A stretch of DNA of 64,000 nt, taken from contig CALOAX010000005.1 of the NCBI GenBank assembly GCA_942491485.1, forward strand, positions 124,001-188,000. The letters are read 5' to 3'. The position numbers and the translations under genes are program-made. This DNA comes from Desulfoluna sp942491485. GTDB taxonomy: Bacteria > Desulfobacterota > Desulfobacteria > Desulfobacterales > Desulfolunaceae. This document shows positions 1 through 9,448 of the stretch, one piece after another. The notes under the pieces were generated by a model that searched no databases, was not told the origin of the DNA, and worked only from the letters and a program-made list of their open reading frames with translations. Numbering within the stretch: the first letter of the stretch is position 1; each line of letters opens with the position of its first letter.

Positions 1-1
1 C

Positions 2-3000
2 CTGTCATGGTCATCGATCTATGCCGATTCTTATACGATTGAACCGGATGTTGGGACATTTGACGCCGAAGGCTCGGTCTCTGTGGCTCCTTCTGCGCCT
101 ACCACATATACCATTACGGCAACCGGTGAGAGCGGAACGGCAACAGACTGGGTAACCGTTGGGATTAACCCGCCGAAAGTAATTGTAAGCAGCAACCCTT
201 CAGAGATTCAACACGGTGAATCGGCGACAATTTCATGGAGTACCAGCTGTGCAGACTCCTGTGTCATCGAACCGGAAGTGGGTGGCAATTTATTAAGTGG
301 CTCTGCTATCGTTATACCTGACCATAGTACTGTATACACAGTTTCGGCTACCGGCCCCGGAGGGACCACTCAAAAAAGTATCAAGGTAAAGGTTGCCGGT
401 CCGCCCATTGTTAAGCTTTCTCTTTCTCAGTCAGAAATCACATATGGCGATTCCGTAACACTAAGCTGGTCTGTGAATAATGTAAGTCCCAATGCATTTA
501 TCAACCAAGGGATCGGTTCGGTGGAATGTGAGGGAAGCAGAGAATTTAAACCCGATTACACAACAACGTATGCCATCAGTGCTTCAAATGAAAACAAGTC
601 AGTATTTCATACCATAACGGTCCGTGTTGTGGGGAGCCCCCCACCGGAAGCTCTGCCCGAAGGATCATTCGGTGAACAATATCAGGACCTGGTTCCCGTC
701 GATGTAAGTCTCAAATCATATGATGAGAAGCGGTTTGTTGTTTTGACGGGAATTATAAAAAAACTTGACAATTTACCGCTTTCCGGAGTTCGAGTCGAGG
801 TTTTTAATCATCCGGAATATGGTTCCGCCTTGACTGATTCAGAAGGGCGTTATTCTATCCCTGCCGAGGGTGGAGAGCTGTTGAAATTGGTTTATACAAA
901 AGAGGGCTACATTACCTCTCACAGGCAAAAAGAAACTCCATGGAACGATGTTGTTATATTTGACCCCATCACTTTGATCAAGAAAGATCGATCCACGACA
1001 GTGGTGTTTGATGGAAACCCAGGCACCATAATCACACATAAAAGCACGGGAATCGTTGATCCAGAGTTCGGAAACCGGTCGTGTACTATGGTATTTACCG
1101 GCGACAACATGGCTTATGAAATGGATAAGTACGGCAATGTAATTCGTCCGCTCTCCTCAATTACTACACGAGCAACCGAGTTTATAACGCCCGAATCCAT
1201 GCCAAGCATTCTTCCTCCTCTTTCTGCATATACCTACTGCGCAGAACTTGGCGTGGATGGCGTTGAACGGGTGAAATTTGACAAACCGGTTATCGTGTAT
1301 GTTGATAATTTTCTTGATTTTCCGGTGGGGGGCATTGTGCCTGTCGGATATTATGATAGGGATAAAGGAGTGTGGGTTCCTTCAGAAAATGGCGTGGTTG
1401 TGGAACTTCTGGATACCAATTTAGACGGAGTTGTTGATGCCCTTGACAGTGACGGGGACGGAGATCCTGACGACCTTGATCAAGACGGTTTGTTTTTAGA
1501 TGAAATTAAAGGGTTGGAAAATCCTAAGGATTATACCCCCGGAACCGCTTACTGGAGAGTCTCTTTAAATCATTTTACTCCCGAGGATTTTAATTGGCCG
1601 CATGGTGCACCGGAGGATGCCATTTCTCCAAATCCGGATGGAGAACCGTCACTGGGTTCAGGCCCTCCACCCTGTTTTGCTGCAGGGACGCTTGTTAAAA
1701 CTACCCATGGGCTTATTCCTATTGAACAAATTAATGAGCAACATCATGTTTGGTCTTTCGATGAAAAAACAGGTGAGATAGAGGCAAATAAAGTGTCTCG
1801 CACATATGCTACACCTGATCGAAAGCTCATTGAGTTAACATTCCAAAATAAAGATACCTGTGAAAGCATTGTAGTAACACCCGAACATCCATTTATGGTT
1901 TTAGAAAAGGGTTGGACGGCAGCAAAAGATTTGATTTCTGGGGATCTAATCTATTCGTTCAATGGAAATACAGTGGAGCTCAAAACTCGAAATGACTTTA
2001 TTAATCTTCAAACAGTTTTTAATCTGGAGGTTGAAAATACTCATTCATATTTTGTAGGTATCTCAGAGCTACTTGTACATAACCGATGTACTGGAGATGT
2101 TGATCCCAAACAGAGAGTTCTTCATCAGGATATTCCTGTTCCTGGGACAGGTCTGACACTACATTATGCGAGTAATCGTGCCGATGGCTACAATGAGAAA
2201 ATGATCGTCAATGTACCCGTAAGTGGGATATCTGTTCCAGATAGTCTTAAAAGGATTGTCGTTATAGTCGAAGTTGCAGGGAGTAGAATAGTAAAAAAAT
2301 TCGATCCGTTTCCTAACCAAAAAGCAGAGTTTATTTGGGATGGTAAAGATTATCTAGGTAATAATTTTCATGGAGAGATAGATGTTCATGTATCCATTGG
2401 TTTTGTGTATGACGCTGTCTATCGAGTTCCCCCCTCGCAAGCGTTAGCTTTTGGGAATGCCCCTGCTGTGGGATCCTTGGGTATTCGTTCAAGGCAAGAA
2501 ATAACCAAGTGGTACAATAAAATTATACCAATCTATTCTATACGTGGGAAGAGTGATCATTACAATTACAATCGATTAGCAAACGGTTGGTCTCTTTCTG
2601 CTCATCATTTTTCAAATGGTATAGTTTTTAAAGGAAATGGAGTGGAGATCAGGGATAGAATGGGGTATGTCCCGAACCGATTTGCTGGTACACATTGCTT
2701 AGGAAATAACGGAGATAACGGTCTGGCCACAAAGGCTTCCATTGAAAAGCCAAAAGGGCTCACGGTAGATCGTTTTGGTAATGTATATATTGCTTCTGCC
2801 TATGACAGCGTTCGAAAAGTAGACACAGATAATATTATAACAACAGTAATTGGGCAGGGGTCAACAAATTCTCAAAGAGATACAGTTGATAATCCAAATA
2901 TTGATGGACCATATGATATTGAGATTGATCACTCGGGAAATATGTTTATTGTTGAGAAGTATAATCATTACGTAAAAAAAGTTGATAAAAATGGCATCAT

Positions 3001-6000
3001 TTCAATTGTTGCTGGCACTGGAGAAAATGGTTTTGGTGGAGATTCAGGTCTTGCTTTGTATGCTAAGCTATCTTACCCGTCTGGAATAGGTATTGACTCT
3101 GTGGGTAATATTTATGTGGCTGATACTGGTAATAATCGCATACGCAAAATTAATACCGAAGGGATTATTTCAACAATTGCAGGGACGGGCTTTGCTGGTT
3201 ATGATGGAGAAGGTGGGTTGGCAGTTGATGCCAGAATAGATTCTCCTTATGATGTTGCCGTGAATCCAGCTGGAGAGATATATTTTACAGATAGTAATAA
3301 TTTTTGTATCAGAAGAATTGATAATTCAGGTGTTGTTTCAGCTATAACTAGTGATGAGGGTTTCTGTACTCGAAATATCTATGGCTTAGCCATTGAAACA
3401 AGCGTTTGTTCGCCCAGGGGGTTGCATATCGATAATTATGGTAATGTTTTTTTTACTACTTATATCGAATATGGTGGAAGTGCTGCATACATGATCGATA
3501 CGAATGGCTATATATCAACCATAACAGATTGGTATGCATATGACGTTAGTATGCCTGTTGATATTGTGACGGATATGAATGGAAATATATATGTTTCAGG
3601 GCTTGATAACAATGTAGTGTATAGATACTCTCTACCTGAATTTATTGTAAGCCATGGAAAAGAAGATGAATCCATTTTTACTGACAATAATGGAGAAGCA
3701 TACGTTTTCTCCGCGGTCGGGACGCATGAAAAAACCATTGATGCTGAAACAGGAAAAACTATTTTTGAATTCATCTATGAAAATGGCAGGCTAAGATTTA
3801 TTAGCAATCGCTTTGGGAAAAACACTGAAATCAAGTATGACGATGGAAAACCAAGCGAGATAATTTCTCCGTATGGTCTTACTACGACTCTCGAAATAGA
3901 TAACAAAAATGATCTTAAAAAGGTTTTCTATCCAGATGATAATTTTTTTGAATTCGCTTACACAGATAATGGATTGATGCTTACTGAAATTGATCCTGCT
4001 AAAAACACATTTAGTTATGAATACAATCAATCTGGGCGACTATTGGAATTGTTAGATTCCGAAAGTGGGCAATGGAGTTATAAAAGTGATTTGTTCTCAA
4101 GTGGGCTTACCAAAAATTCAGTTACTTCCAAAGAAGGTAACCAGATAATATATGAAGATAGAGTGTTCTCTGGATCTAAATCATCGAACATTACTCGTTC
4201 AAATGGTGAGATAATTAAATCGACAATTCTCCAGGATGGGCTCACTGTCAACAGCACATTGTCTTGCGGGATGAAGGTAATAGTTGAAAATAAAGATGAC
4301 CCCTTGTTTAGGTATAGTTATCCTGCAAAAATTACACAAACCACCGAGTCAGGTTTAAGAAAGATTATAGAGCAAGAAAGGTTTTTTAATTATGAAGGAT
4401 GCCCCGCACAACTTATTAAACTATCCAGAAGTAATTCTATAAAAGATGTCACTTGGAATAGTATTTCTCACGATATAAAAAACAGCACCAAAACTATTAA
4501 TTTAACAGGTGGTAAAAAAATTATATATCATTACAACCCTGAAAACCTACTAATCCAGCATGTATCCCCAACCGGGCTTAATGATATAAATTTTGAATAC
4601 TATGACGAGAATACCTTACATAACGGAAAACTCCATTTTGTCCGTACAGGCACACGTGAGATTAAGTACACATATTATGACAATGGCTTTCTTCATACAA
4701 TTACTGATCCTGAACAGAAAATCACAGATTACCAAGAGTATGATCTCCTTGGCCGTATCAAACGAGTTAAAAGGCCCGATAGCACAACTGTTCAATTCGA
4801 GTATGATGCAAATGGGAATATGACAGCGCTTATTACCCCTGCCAACAATCGCCATGCGTTTGGGTTTAGTAGTGTTGACCTGAAAAAGACGTATGATACA
4901 CCTCATCCAAGGCAGTATAGGTACAACTACGATAAAGATAGGCGACTCACAAGTATTCTATTCCCTTCCGGTAATCAAATCGATTACGACTATGATGATG
5001 GCTATGGAAATAAATCGAGACTCCAAACAATTGTCACTCCAAATAAAACCATTAATTACAAGTATTGGTGCGGTGATAATATTGAGTCCATCTCATCTGA
5101 AGATGAAGTTGTTGCCTGGACCTATGACTCTACTCTTGTAACCTCTCAATCATCCTATGGCACACTAAACAAAACCATAGCATACAGATATGATAATAAT
5201 GGTGATTTTAAAATTGATGGGCTTACCTACGCAGGTGAGACTGAGGAAATATTATATGATGCAGACCACTTGTTGGCACAAGCTGGAGACTACACGATCA
5301 CCAGAAATTCGGAAAATGCATTACCCGAGATTGTTTCCGGCGATGCTTTAACCATTAATCGCACCTTTAACGGGTACGCTGAACTCGATAACGTTGCTTG
5401 TATCGTCGGTGGCGTAAATGCAGCCTCATGGTCAATAACCGACCGCGACAACGCCGGTCGGATCAAAGAGAAAACCGAGACCATCAGTGGCGTAACTGAT
5501 ACTTACAATTACGACTACGATGATAACGGCAGGCTTAAAACCGTCACAAAAAACGGGGCTCTTGTCGAAGAGTATGACTATTCAAATATTCCCTACGGAA
5601 CCTGTACACTACGAACAAATACTCTTCGCGGCATAACAGATCAGGATCTGCACTATGACGAAGAAGATCGTCTATTGAGTATCGGTGATACCTCATATTT
5701 TTATGACAAGGATGGCTTCCTTGAATCAAAAGTTAAAGGCGATGAGACAACAACATACACGTATTCATCCCGTGGTGAACTCCTGAGTGTCACGCTTCCA
5801 GACACAAGAACCATCACCTATCTCCATGACCCCCTTGGCAGGCGCATCGCCAAACAGGTCAACGGTATCATCACAGAAAAATACCTATGGGAGGGTATCA
5901 CCACCCTCCTGGCGGTCTTCGACGGTTCTGATAATCTGATTATGCGGTTTGAGTATGCCGATGACAGAATGCCTGTTTCCATGACAAAAGGATCAGACAC

Positions 6001-6673
6001 CTATTTCCTCCTCTATGATCAGGTGGGAACCTTAAGGGCTGTTGCCGATTCATCCGGTAATAATGTAAAACAAGTCGCATACGACACCTTCGGCTTTATC
6101 CTGAGTGATACGAATGACGCCTTCTCTGTGCCCTTCGGCTTTGCAGGAGGGCTCCATGACAGGGATACTGGGCTTGTCAGGTTCGGCTACAGGGATTATG
6201 ACCCGGCGGCCTGCAGGTGGACGGCTAAGGATCCGATTTTGTTTGAAGGGGGGGATACGGATCTTTATGGGTATGTTCTGAGTGATTCGGTGAATCTTAT
6301 TGATTCAAATGGTTTGTGGGGTGGAAGCTGGGCACTTGCTGGTGCAGGTGCACTTACTGGTGGGGTAACTGGATTAGCTACAGGCTTGGGAAAACAAACA
6401 GTTTCAGCCATGCAAGGAAATGGATTTGATTATACAGCTGTTGCCAAATCTGGAACAGAAGGAGCCTTTATCGGTACGATTGCAGGCGGTGCTTTTGGTA
6501 TTGCTGTGGGAGATCCAAGCTTTGGGTTAGTTGCTGCCTCTTTCCTTGGAGCTGCGGGATTTCAAGCTGTTAGTGGGGATTGGCCCGAACCTGAGCCAAG
6601 ACGTTATCCAGTACCACCCAAGCCTCCAAAAAGATATCCAGTACCAAGCAGATGGGGGGAGTGTCCACAATAA
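2..6673 (+). CDS. RHS/YD-repeat protein with internal Hint domain and NHL repeats (5' end outside window)
   Basis: The reading frame is open from the first bases of the window, so the start lies upstream; the first internal start-like codon (GTG at 83) is mid-domain. Order of parts: bacterial Ig-like repeats (about 2-640), a carboxypeptidase-regulatory-like beta domain (about 760-890), an Asp-rich calcium-type repeat (about 1420-1505), a Hint autoprocessing domain (1673-2083, from CFAAGTLV through TPEHPF to LLVHN), about six NHL repeats (about 2690-3640), many YD repeats (about 3700-6100), and an RHS core ending near DSNGLWGG (about 6310). The last 120 residues are a Gly-rich, membrane-like segment followed by a Pro-rich end (RRYPVPPKPPKRYPVP). 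In teneurin and RHS families NHL plus YD repeats form a shell that encloses a C-terminal effector; this tip is not a toxin I recognise. Base composition is visibly AT-richer than the rest of the window, except around the core (about 5750-6290). Family assignment is secure; toxicity is inference. Confidence 0.9.
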   Translation: MSWSSIYADSYTIEPDVGTFDAEGSVSVAPSAPTTYTITATGESGTATDWVTVGINPPKVIVSSNPSEIQHGESATISWSTSCADSCVIEPEVGGNLLSGSAIVIPDHSTVYTVSATGPGGTTQKSIKVKVAGPPIVKLSLSQSEITYGDSVTLSWSVNNVSPNAFINQGIGSVECEGSREFKPDYTTTYAISASNENKSVFHTITVRVVGSPPPEALPEGSFGEQYQDLVPVDVSLKSYDEKRFVVLTGIIKKLDNLPLSGVRVEVFNHPEYGSALTDSEGRYSIPAEGGELLKLVYTKEGYITSHRQKETPWNDVVIFDPITLIKKDRSTTVVFDGNPGTIITHKSTGIVDPEFGNRSCTMVFTGDNMAYEMDKYGNVIRPLSSITTRATEFITPESMPSILPPLSAYTYCAELGVDGVERVKFDKPVIVYVDNFLDFPVGGIVPVGYYDRDKGVWVPSENGVVVELLDTNLDGVVDALDSDGDGDPDDLDQDGLFLDEIKGLENPKDYTPGTAYWRVSLNHFTPEDFNWPHGAPEDAISPNPDGEPSLGSGPPPCFAAGTLVKTTHGLIPIEQINEQHHVWSFDEKTGEIEANKVSRTYATPDRKLIELTFQNKDTCESIVVTPEHPFMVLEKGWTAAKDLISGDLIYSFNGNTVELKTRNDFINLQTVFNLEVENTHSYFVGISELLVHNRCTGDVDPKQRVLHQDIPVPGTGLTLHYASNRADGYNEKMIVNVPVSGISVPDSLKRIVVIVEVAGSRIVKKFDPFPNQKAEFIWDGKDYLGNNFHGEIDVHVSIGFVYDAVYRVPPSQALAFGNAPAVGSLGIRSRQEITKWYNKIIPIYSIRGKSDHYNYNRLANGWSLSAHHFSNGIVFKGNGVEIRDRMGYVPNRFAGTHCLGNNGDNGLATKASIEKPKGLTVDRFGNVYIASAYDSVRKVDTDNIITTVIGQGSTNSQRDTVDNPNIDGPYDIEIDHSGNMFIVEKYNHYVKKVDKNGIISIVAGTGENGFGGDSGLALYAKLSYPSGIGIDSVGNIYVADTGNNRIRKINTEGIISTIAGTGFAGYDGEGGLAVDARIDSPYDVAVNPAGEIYFTDSNNFCIRRIDNSGVVSAITSDEGFCTRNIYGLAIETSVCSPRGLHIDNYGNVFFTTYIEYGGSAAYMIDTNGYISTITDWYAYDVSMPVDIVTDMNGNIYVSGLDNNVVYRYSLPEFIVSHGKEDESIFTDNNGEAYVFSAVGTHEKTIDAETGKTIFEFIYENGRLRFISNRFGKNTEIKYDDGKPSEIISPYGLTTTLEIDNKNDLKKVFYPDDNFFEFAYTDNGLMLTEIDPAKNTFSYEYNQSGRLLELLDSESGQWSYKSDLFSSGLTKNSVTSKEGNQIIYEDRVFSGSKSSNITRSNGEIIKSTILQDGLTVNSTLSCGMKVIVENKDDPLFRYSYPAKITQTTESGLRKIIEQERFFNYEGCPAQLIKLSRSNSIKDVTWNSISHDIKNSTKTINLTGGKKIIYHYNPENLLIQHVSPTGLNDINFEYYDENTLHNGKLHFVRTGTREIKYTYYDNGFLHTITDPEQKITDYQEYDLLGRIKRVKRPDSTTVQFEYDANGNMTALITPANNRHAFGFSSVDLKKTYDTPHPRQYRYNYDKDRRLTSILFPSGNQIDYDYDDGYGNKSRLQTIVTPNKTINYKYWCGDNIESISSEDEVVAWTYDSTLVTSQSSYGTLNKTIAYRYDNNGDFKIDGLTYAGETEEILYDADHLLAQAGDYTITRNSENALPEIVSGDALTINRTFNGYAELDNVACIVGGVNAASWSITDRDNAGRIKEKTETISGVTDTYNYDYDDNGRLKTVTKNGALVEEYDYSNIPYGTCTLRTNTLRGITDQDLHYDEEDRLLSIGDTSYFYDKDGFLESKVKGDETTTYTYSSRGELLSVTLPDTRTITYLHDPLGRRIAKQVNGIITEKYLWEGITTLLAVFDGSDNLIMRFEYADDRMPVSMTKGSDTYFLLYDQVGTLRAVADSSGNNVKQVAYDTFGFILSDTNDAFSVPFGFAGGLHDRDTGLVRFGYRDYDPAACRWTAKDPILFEGGDTDLYGYVLSDSVNLIDSNGLWGGSWALAGAGALTGGVTGLATGLGKQTVSAMQGNGFDYTAVAKSGTEGAFIGTIAGGAFGIAVGDPSFGLVAASFLGAAGFQAVSGDWPEPEPRRYPVPPKPPKRYPVPSRWGECPQ

Positions 6674-6704
6674 AACACTATGCAATCCATTTAAGGGTTT
6701 GGAA

Positions 6705-6854
6705 ATGAATATTAAACAATTTATATTACTTGTTTTTGCCTTTTTTTGTGCGGGAGGTGTTGGCGAAATTATAAAAAAAATAATTGGAATAGATGTTACA
6801 GTTTTTTTTATTGTAGTTGTTATAATCATATTTACATATATTAAAAAAAAATAG
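6705..6854 (+). CDS. Small two-segment membrane protein, possible immunity protein of the RHS tip
   Basis: This 49-residue ORF begins 31 bases after the RHS stop, with ATG at 6705 and TAA at 6852-6854. It has two hydrophobic segments (QFILLVFAFFCAGGVG and VTVFFIVVVIIIFTYI) around a short charged stretch (EIIKKI) and ends in KKK. Its AT-rich composition matches the RHS tip just upstream. RHS toxins are usually followed by a small cognate immunity gene, and the RHS tip itself looks membrane-directed, so an immunity role is a reasonable inference from position alone. There is no convincing ribosome binding site, and the start could lie elsewhere in the same frame. Confidence 0.45.
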   Translation: MNIKQFILLVFAFFCAGGVGEIIKKIIGIDVTVFFIVVVIIIFTYIKKK

Positions 6855-7183
6855 ATGAGGCGATCATGATCCTTTAGGCAGGAGAAGGGGGTAGGTCTAT
6901 ATGTTTGCCATACCAAATACAGTGTCTTAATGGTGTCTTTGTCGTCGTTTACCAACACAATAAGCATTTGCAAGCTGATACATTCAGCCATTCAAAGGAT
7001 TCTTCGACCACTTTCAGCGTCGCCCCGAAGGCCGTGCCATGGGGCTGCCTTTGGTGCGGCGTAGATTAGTGGTTCGCATATGAAGGTAATGTTCTTAACG
7101 TTTATGTGTTTGTTGTGTCTCAGCAGGAGTTTGGGGCTGGCCTTTTTTATTGAACATCAATCCTCTATTTGTTTTTTCTTTCA
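6855..7183. other. Gene-poor stretch after the RHS locus
   Basis: I see no convincing gene here. The sequence includes an imperfect GC-rich inverted stretch around 7015-7065 and AT-rich runs, and it passes directly into the first GCCTCC element. It may hold remnants of displaced RHS tip/immunity cassettes, but nothing recognisable remains. Confidence 0.4.
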
Positions 7184-7282
7184 CGAGCGCAGCCCGTCAG
7201 CGAATGTGATCGACCCGAGGAACGAGGGGCGGGAGCATTTGCAATCTGGGGTGTAGGGGATCATCCCCTGCCCGCCGGAGGC
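7184..7282 (-). repeat. GCCTCC element, copy 1
   Basis: Read on the minus strand it begins GCCTCCGGCGGG, has a first stem AGGGGAT/ATCCCCT, the TCGTTCCTCGGG loop region, and ends with the ACGGGCTGCGC-type third hairpin. It lies 22 bases beyond the stop of the cti 3' fragment, with its GCCTCC end facing that stop. Confidence 0.75.
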
Positions 7283-7529
7283 ATGCTTTTTCCATCCTTT
7301 CCCCTTACCACTCGGTTGGCGTTCCGTCCGCTTTTTCCGCAATGCGGATGTACCGGTACAGGTCAAAGGTGCCGCCCTCGATGGGGTGGGCTTTGAGAAA
7401 GGTTCGGCAGTGCCAGTCATATTCGTCCCAGAAGTCTGGGTTGGTGCGGCGAATGACGTATTTTCTGGCCATCAGGTAATAGGTGATCCTGTCTTTGACT
7501 TTTAAATAGTGGTCCACCAGGGTTTCCAC

Positions 7530-9448
7530 CATACCTCCAGCACCCCCTTGCTTCATTGCTACTGGAATTTAAGTCGAATATTTTCAGGCTATTACATGTA
7601 TACTTCGAGGTTTATAGAAGTGCTGTGATTAGCCCAAAAAGTTTGCCTAGACAAACACAATGTCTATATGTGATAGTGCCCATGGATATCGAATAATTTC
7701 AAACATGGGGGCCACTATTATGGATACCATCGATTTAGAAAAACTCCAGATCACAAGAGCGGGTCTACTTCCCATTGCCCGAGAATACACGAAGCGACTT
7801 ATGATTCGTGAAACTGTCAACGAACTAGTCGACAGCCAGATGAACCTGGCCCCGGGTGATGCCATATGTGCCATGGTCATAGACGCATTCTCAGGCCGGA
7901 CACCACTTTGCCGATTCACCGACGAAATCAATGAACAAGACAGCGAGATTCTTTTCGGCTTTCCTGTAAACCATAAAATGTTCAGTGAGACCAACCTCGG
8001 CCGGGCCATGGACAGGGTGTACGAGGCTGGCGCTCAGCGCCTGTTTACTGAAGTATCAATGAAAGCCTTGAGCACCTTTGATATTGACGCCAAGGCCTAC
8101 CACTTCGACACAACGTCTGTATCGGTTTACGGAGACTATGAACTGCAGGATGAAGAACCCTCAAATGTTACGTATGGCCACAGCAAGGCAAAGCGCCCGG
8201 ATCTGAAACAGTTCATGGTTTCTATGTGTTGTGTCGAGAGAAACATCCCCATTATTGGTCAAGTTGAAAATGGTAATGCCTCGGATAAAACCCTCAATAA
8301 CAAGCTTCTCTCCAGCGCATCAGCCTACATGGCACGTCATGGGCTTGAAACAGGAGCATCTCTTCATATTGCCGACTCCGCATTTGTAACCGCCTTAAAT
8401 CTTGAAAAAGCAAGAGACCTCAAAATCGACTTTCTAAGTCGTATGCCTGCCAACTTCAAGGAGTGCAAGCGCGTCATAGACGAAGCCGTTAAAAAAGAAC
8501 TCTGGCAGGAGGTCGGCATCCTTGCAAACGATGAAGGAACCATCAAAAAGCCATCCGCCTATTACCGGGCTCAGGAGGGAATTGTTGATGTCGAAGGTCA
8601 TTCGTATCGCGCCATAACCTACCACTCAAGTGCCTACGACAAGCGCAGGCAAAAAACCATCGAGAACCAGCTAAAAAAAGACCGAACAGCCCTTGAAAAA
8701 ACAATCCATGACAGCTTGCTCCCAGCTTATAAATGCCGCGATGATGCAGAATCTGCACGTAAGCAAATGATAAAACTGGCATCAAAGAGCATGCACACCA
8801 TAGAAACGGAGATCACCGAGACCCCTGTCTTTGAAAGAGGACGCCCAAAAAAGGGAGAGACCAGAGTCGCGAGGGCGTTCCGGTACGAGCTCAGCACAAC
8901 GCTCCATGAAAACCCCGAAAAAACAAAGGATCTCCGGACACGTGCAGGGTGTTTTGTTCTCCTCACGAGCCTTAATGACAAAGGCCGATGGAGTCCCTCG
9001 GAACTGCTCAGGCTCTATAAAGAGCAGGATGGCATTGAGAAAAACTTTGGCTTTATCAAAGATCCAGCCATCATTAACGCCATCTTTCTGAAAAAGACCT
9101 CACGCATTGAAGTGTTAGGCCTTGTACTCTTACTCGCCCTCTTAATTTGGAGGCTCATTGAGCGTGATCTACGGCAACATATAAAAAAAACGAGCACTCC
9201 ACTACCTGGATGGAAGCCAAAGGGGACAACTCGGCCTACGACATTTATGATGAGCATCAAGTTCAAGCAGATTAACGTACTCACCATTGATGGGGTTAGA
9301 CGGCTTGCCAGACCTCTAAAACCTGAACAGCTCAAATTCCTTGAGGCACTAAAACTGACACCGAATATCTATACCATACCGTAGACCATCGACGACGAGG
9401 GCCTGAAAAAATAGCCCCGGCGATGCCGGCGGGGGTGCTGGATGTATG
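7530..9448 (+). mobile_element. IS1634-like (IS4 superfamily) insertion sequence, 1919 bp
   Basis: Both ends are visible: left inverted repeat at 7530-7547 (CATACCTCCAGCACCCCC) and right at 9431-9448, matching at 17 of 18 bases when inverted. The flanks carry a 6-bp direct repeat TTCCAC (7524-7529 and 9449-9454), the duplication made on insertion. The element holds one transposase gene that fills most of its length. Length, duplication size and transposase type fit the IS1634 family. It sits inside cti in the opposite orientation. Confidence 0.95.
7720..9384 (+). CDS. IS1634-family transposase
   Basis: A 554-residue DDE-type (RNase H-fold) transposase. Acidic residues are visible in the expected setting: first Asp in YHFDTTSVSVYGDY, second in LHIADSAFVT, and the catalytic Glu region in LYKEQDGIEKNFGFIKDP, which resembles the Y-x-R-x-E signature region of IS4-type enzymes. 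The C-terminus has the long hydrophobic stretch LGLVLLLALLIWRLI typical of the family. I chose ATG 7720 because a GGGGG tract lies eight bases upstream; in-frame ATGs at 7660 and 7705 are alternatives. The frame is complete and the ends are intact, so the element may be active. Confidence 0.93.
   Translation: MDTIDLEKLQITRAGLLPIAREYTKRLMIRETVNELVDSQMNLAPGDAICAMVIDAFSGRTPLCRFTDEINEQDSEILFGFPVNHKMFSETNLGRAMDRVYEAGAQRLFTEVSMKALSTFDIDAKAYHFDTTSVSVYGDYELQDEEPSNVTYGHSKAKRPDLKQFMVSMCCVERNIPIIGQVENGNASDKTLNNKLLSSASAYMARHGLETGASLHIADSAFVTALNLEKARDLKIDFLSRMPANFKECKRVIDEAVKKELWQEVGILANDEGTIKKPSAYYRAQEGIVDVEGHSYRAITYHSSAYDKRRQKTIENQLKKDRTALEKTIHDSLLPAYKCRDDAESARKQMIKLASKSMHTIETEITETPVFERGRPKKGETRVARAFRYELSTTLHENPEKTKDLRTRAGCFVLLTSLNDKGRWSPSELLRLYKEQDGIEKNFGFIKDPAIINAIFLKKTSRIEVLGLVLLLALLIWRLIERDLRQHIKKTSTPLPGWKPKGTTRPTTFMMSIKFKQINVLTIDGVRRLARPLKPEQLKFLEALKLTPNIYTIP

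Noticed and set aside
7660..7719. Longer N-terminus for the transposase
   Set aside because: ATG 7720 has the better-placed ribosome binding site; the added residues match nothing.
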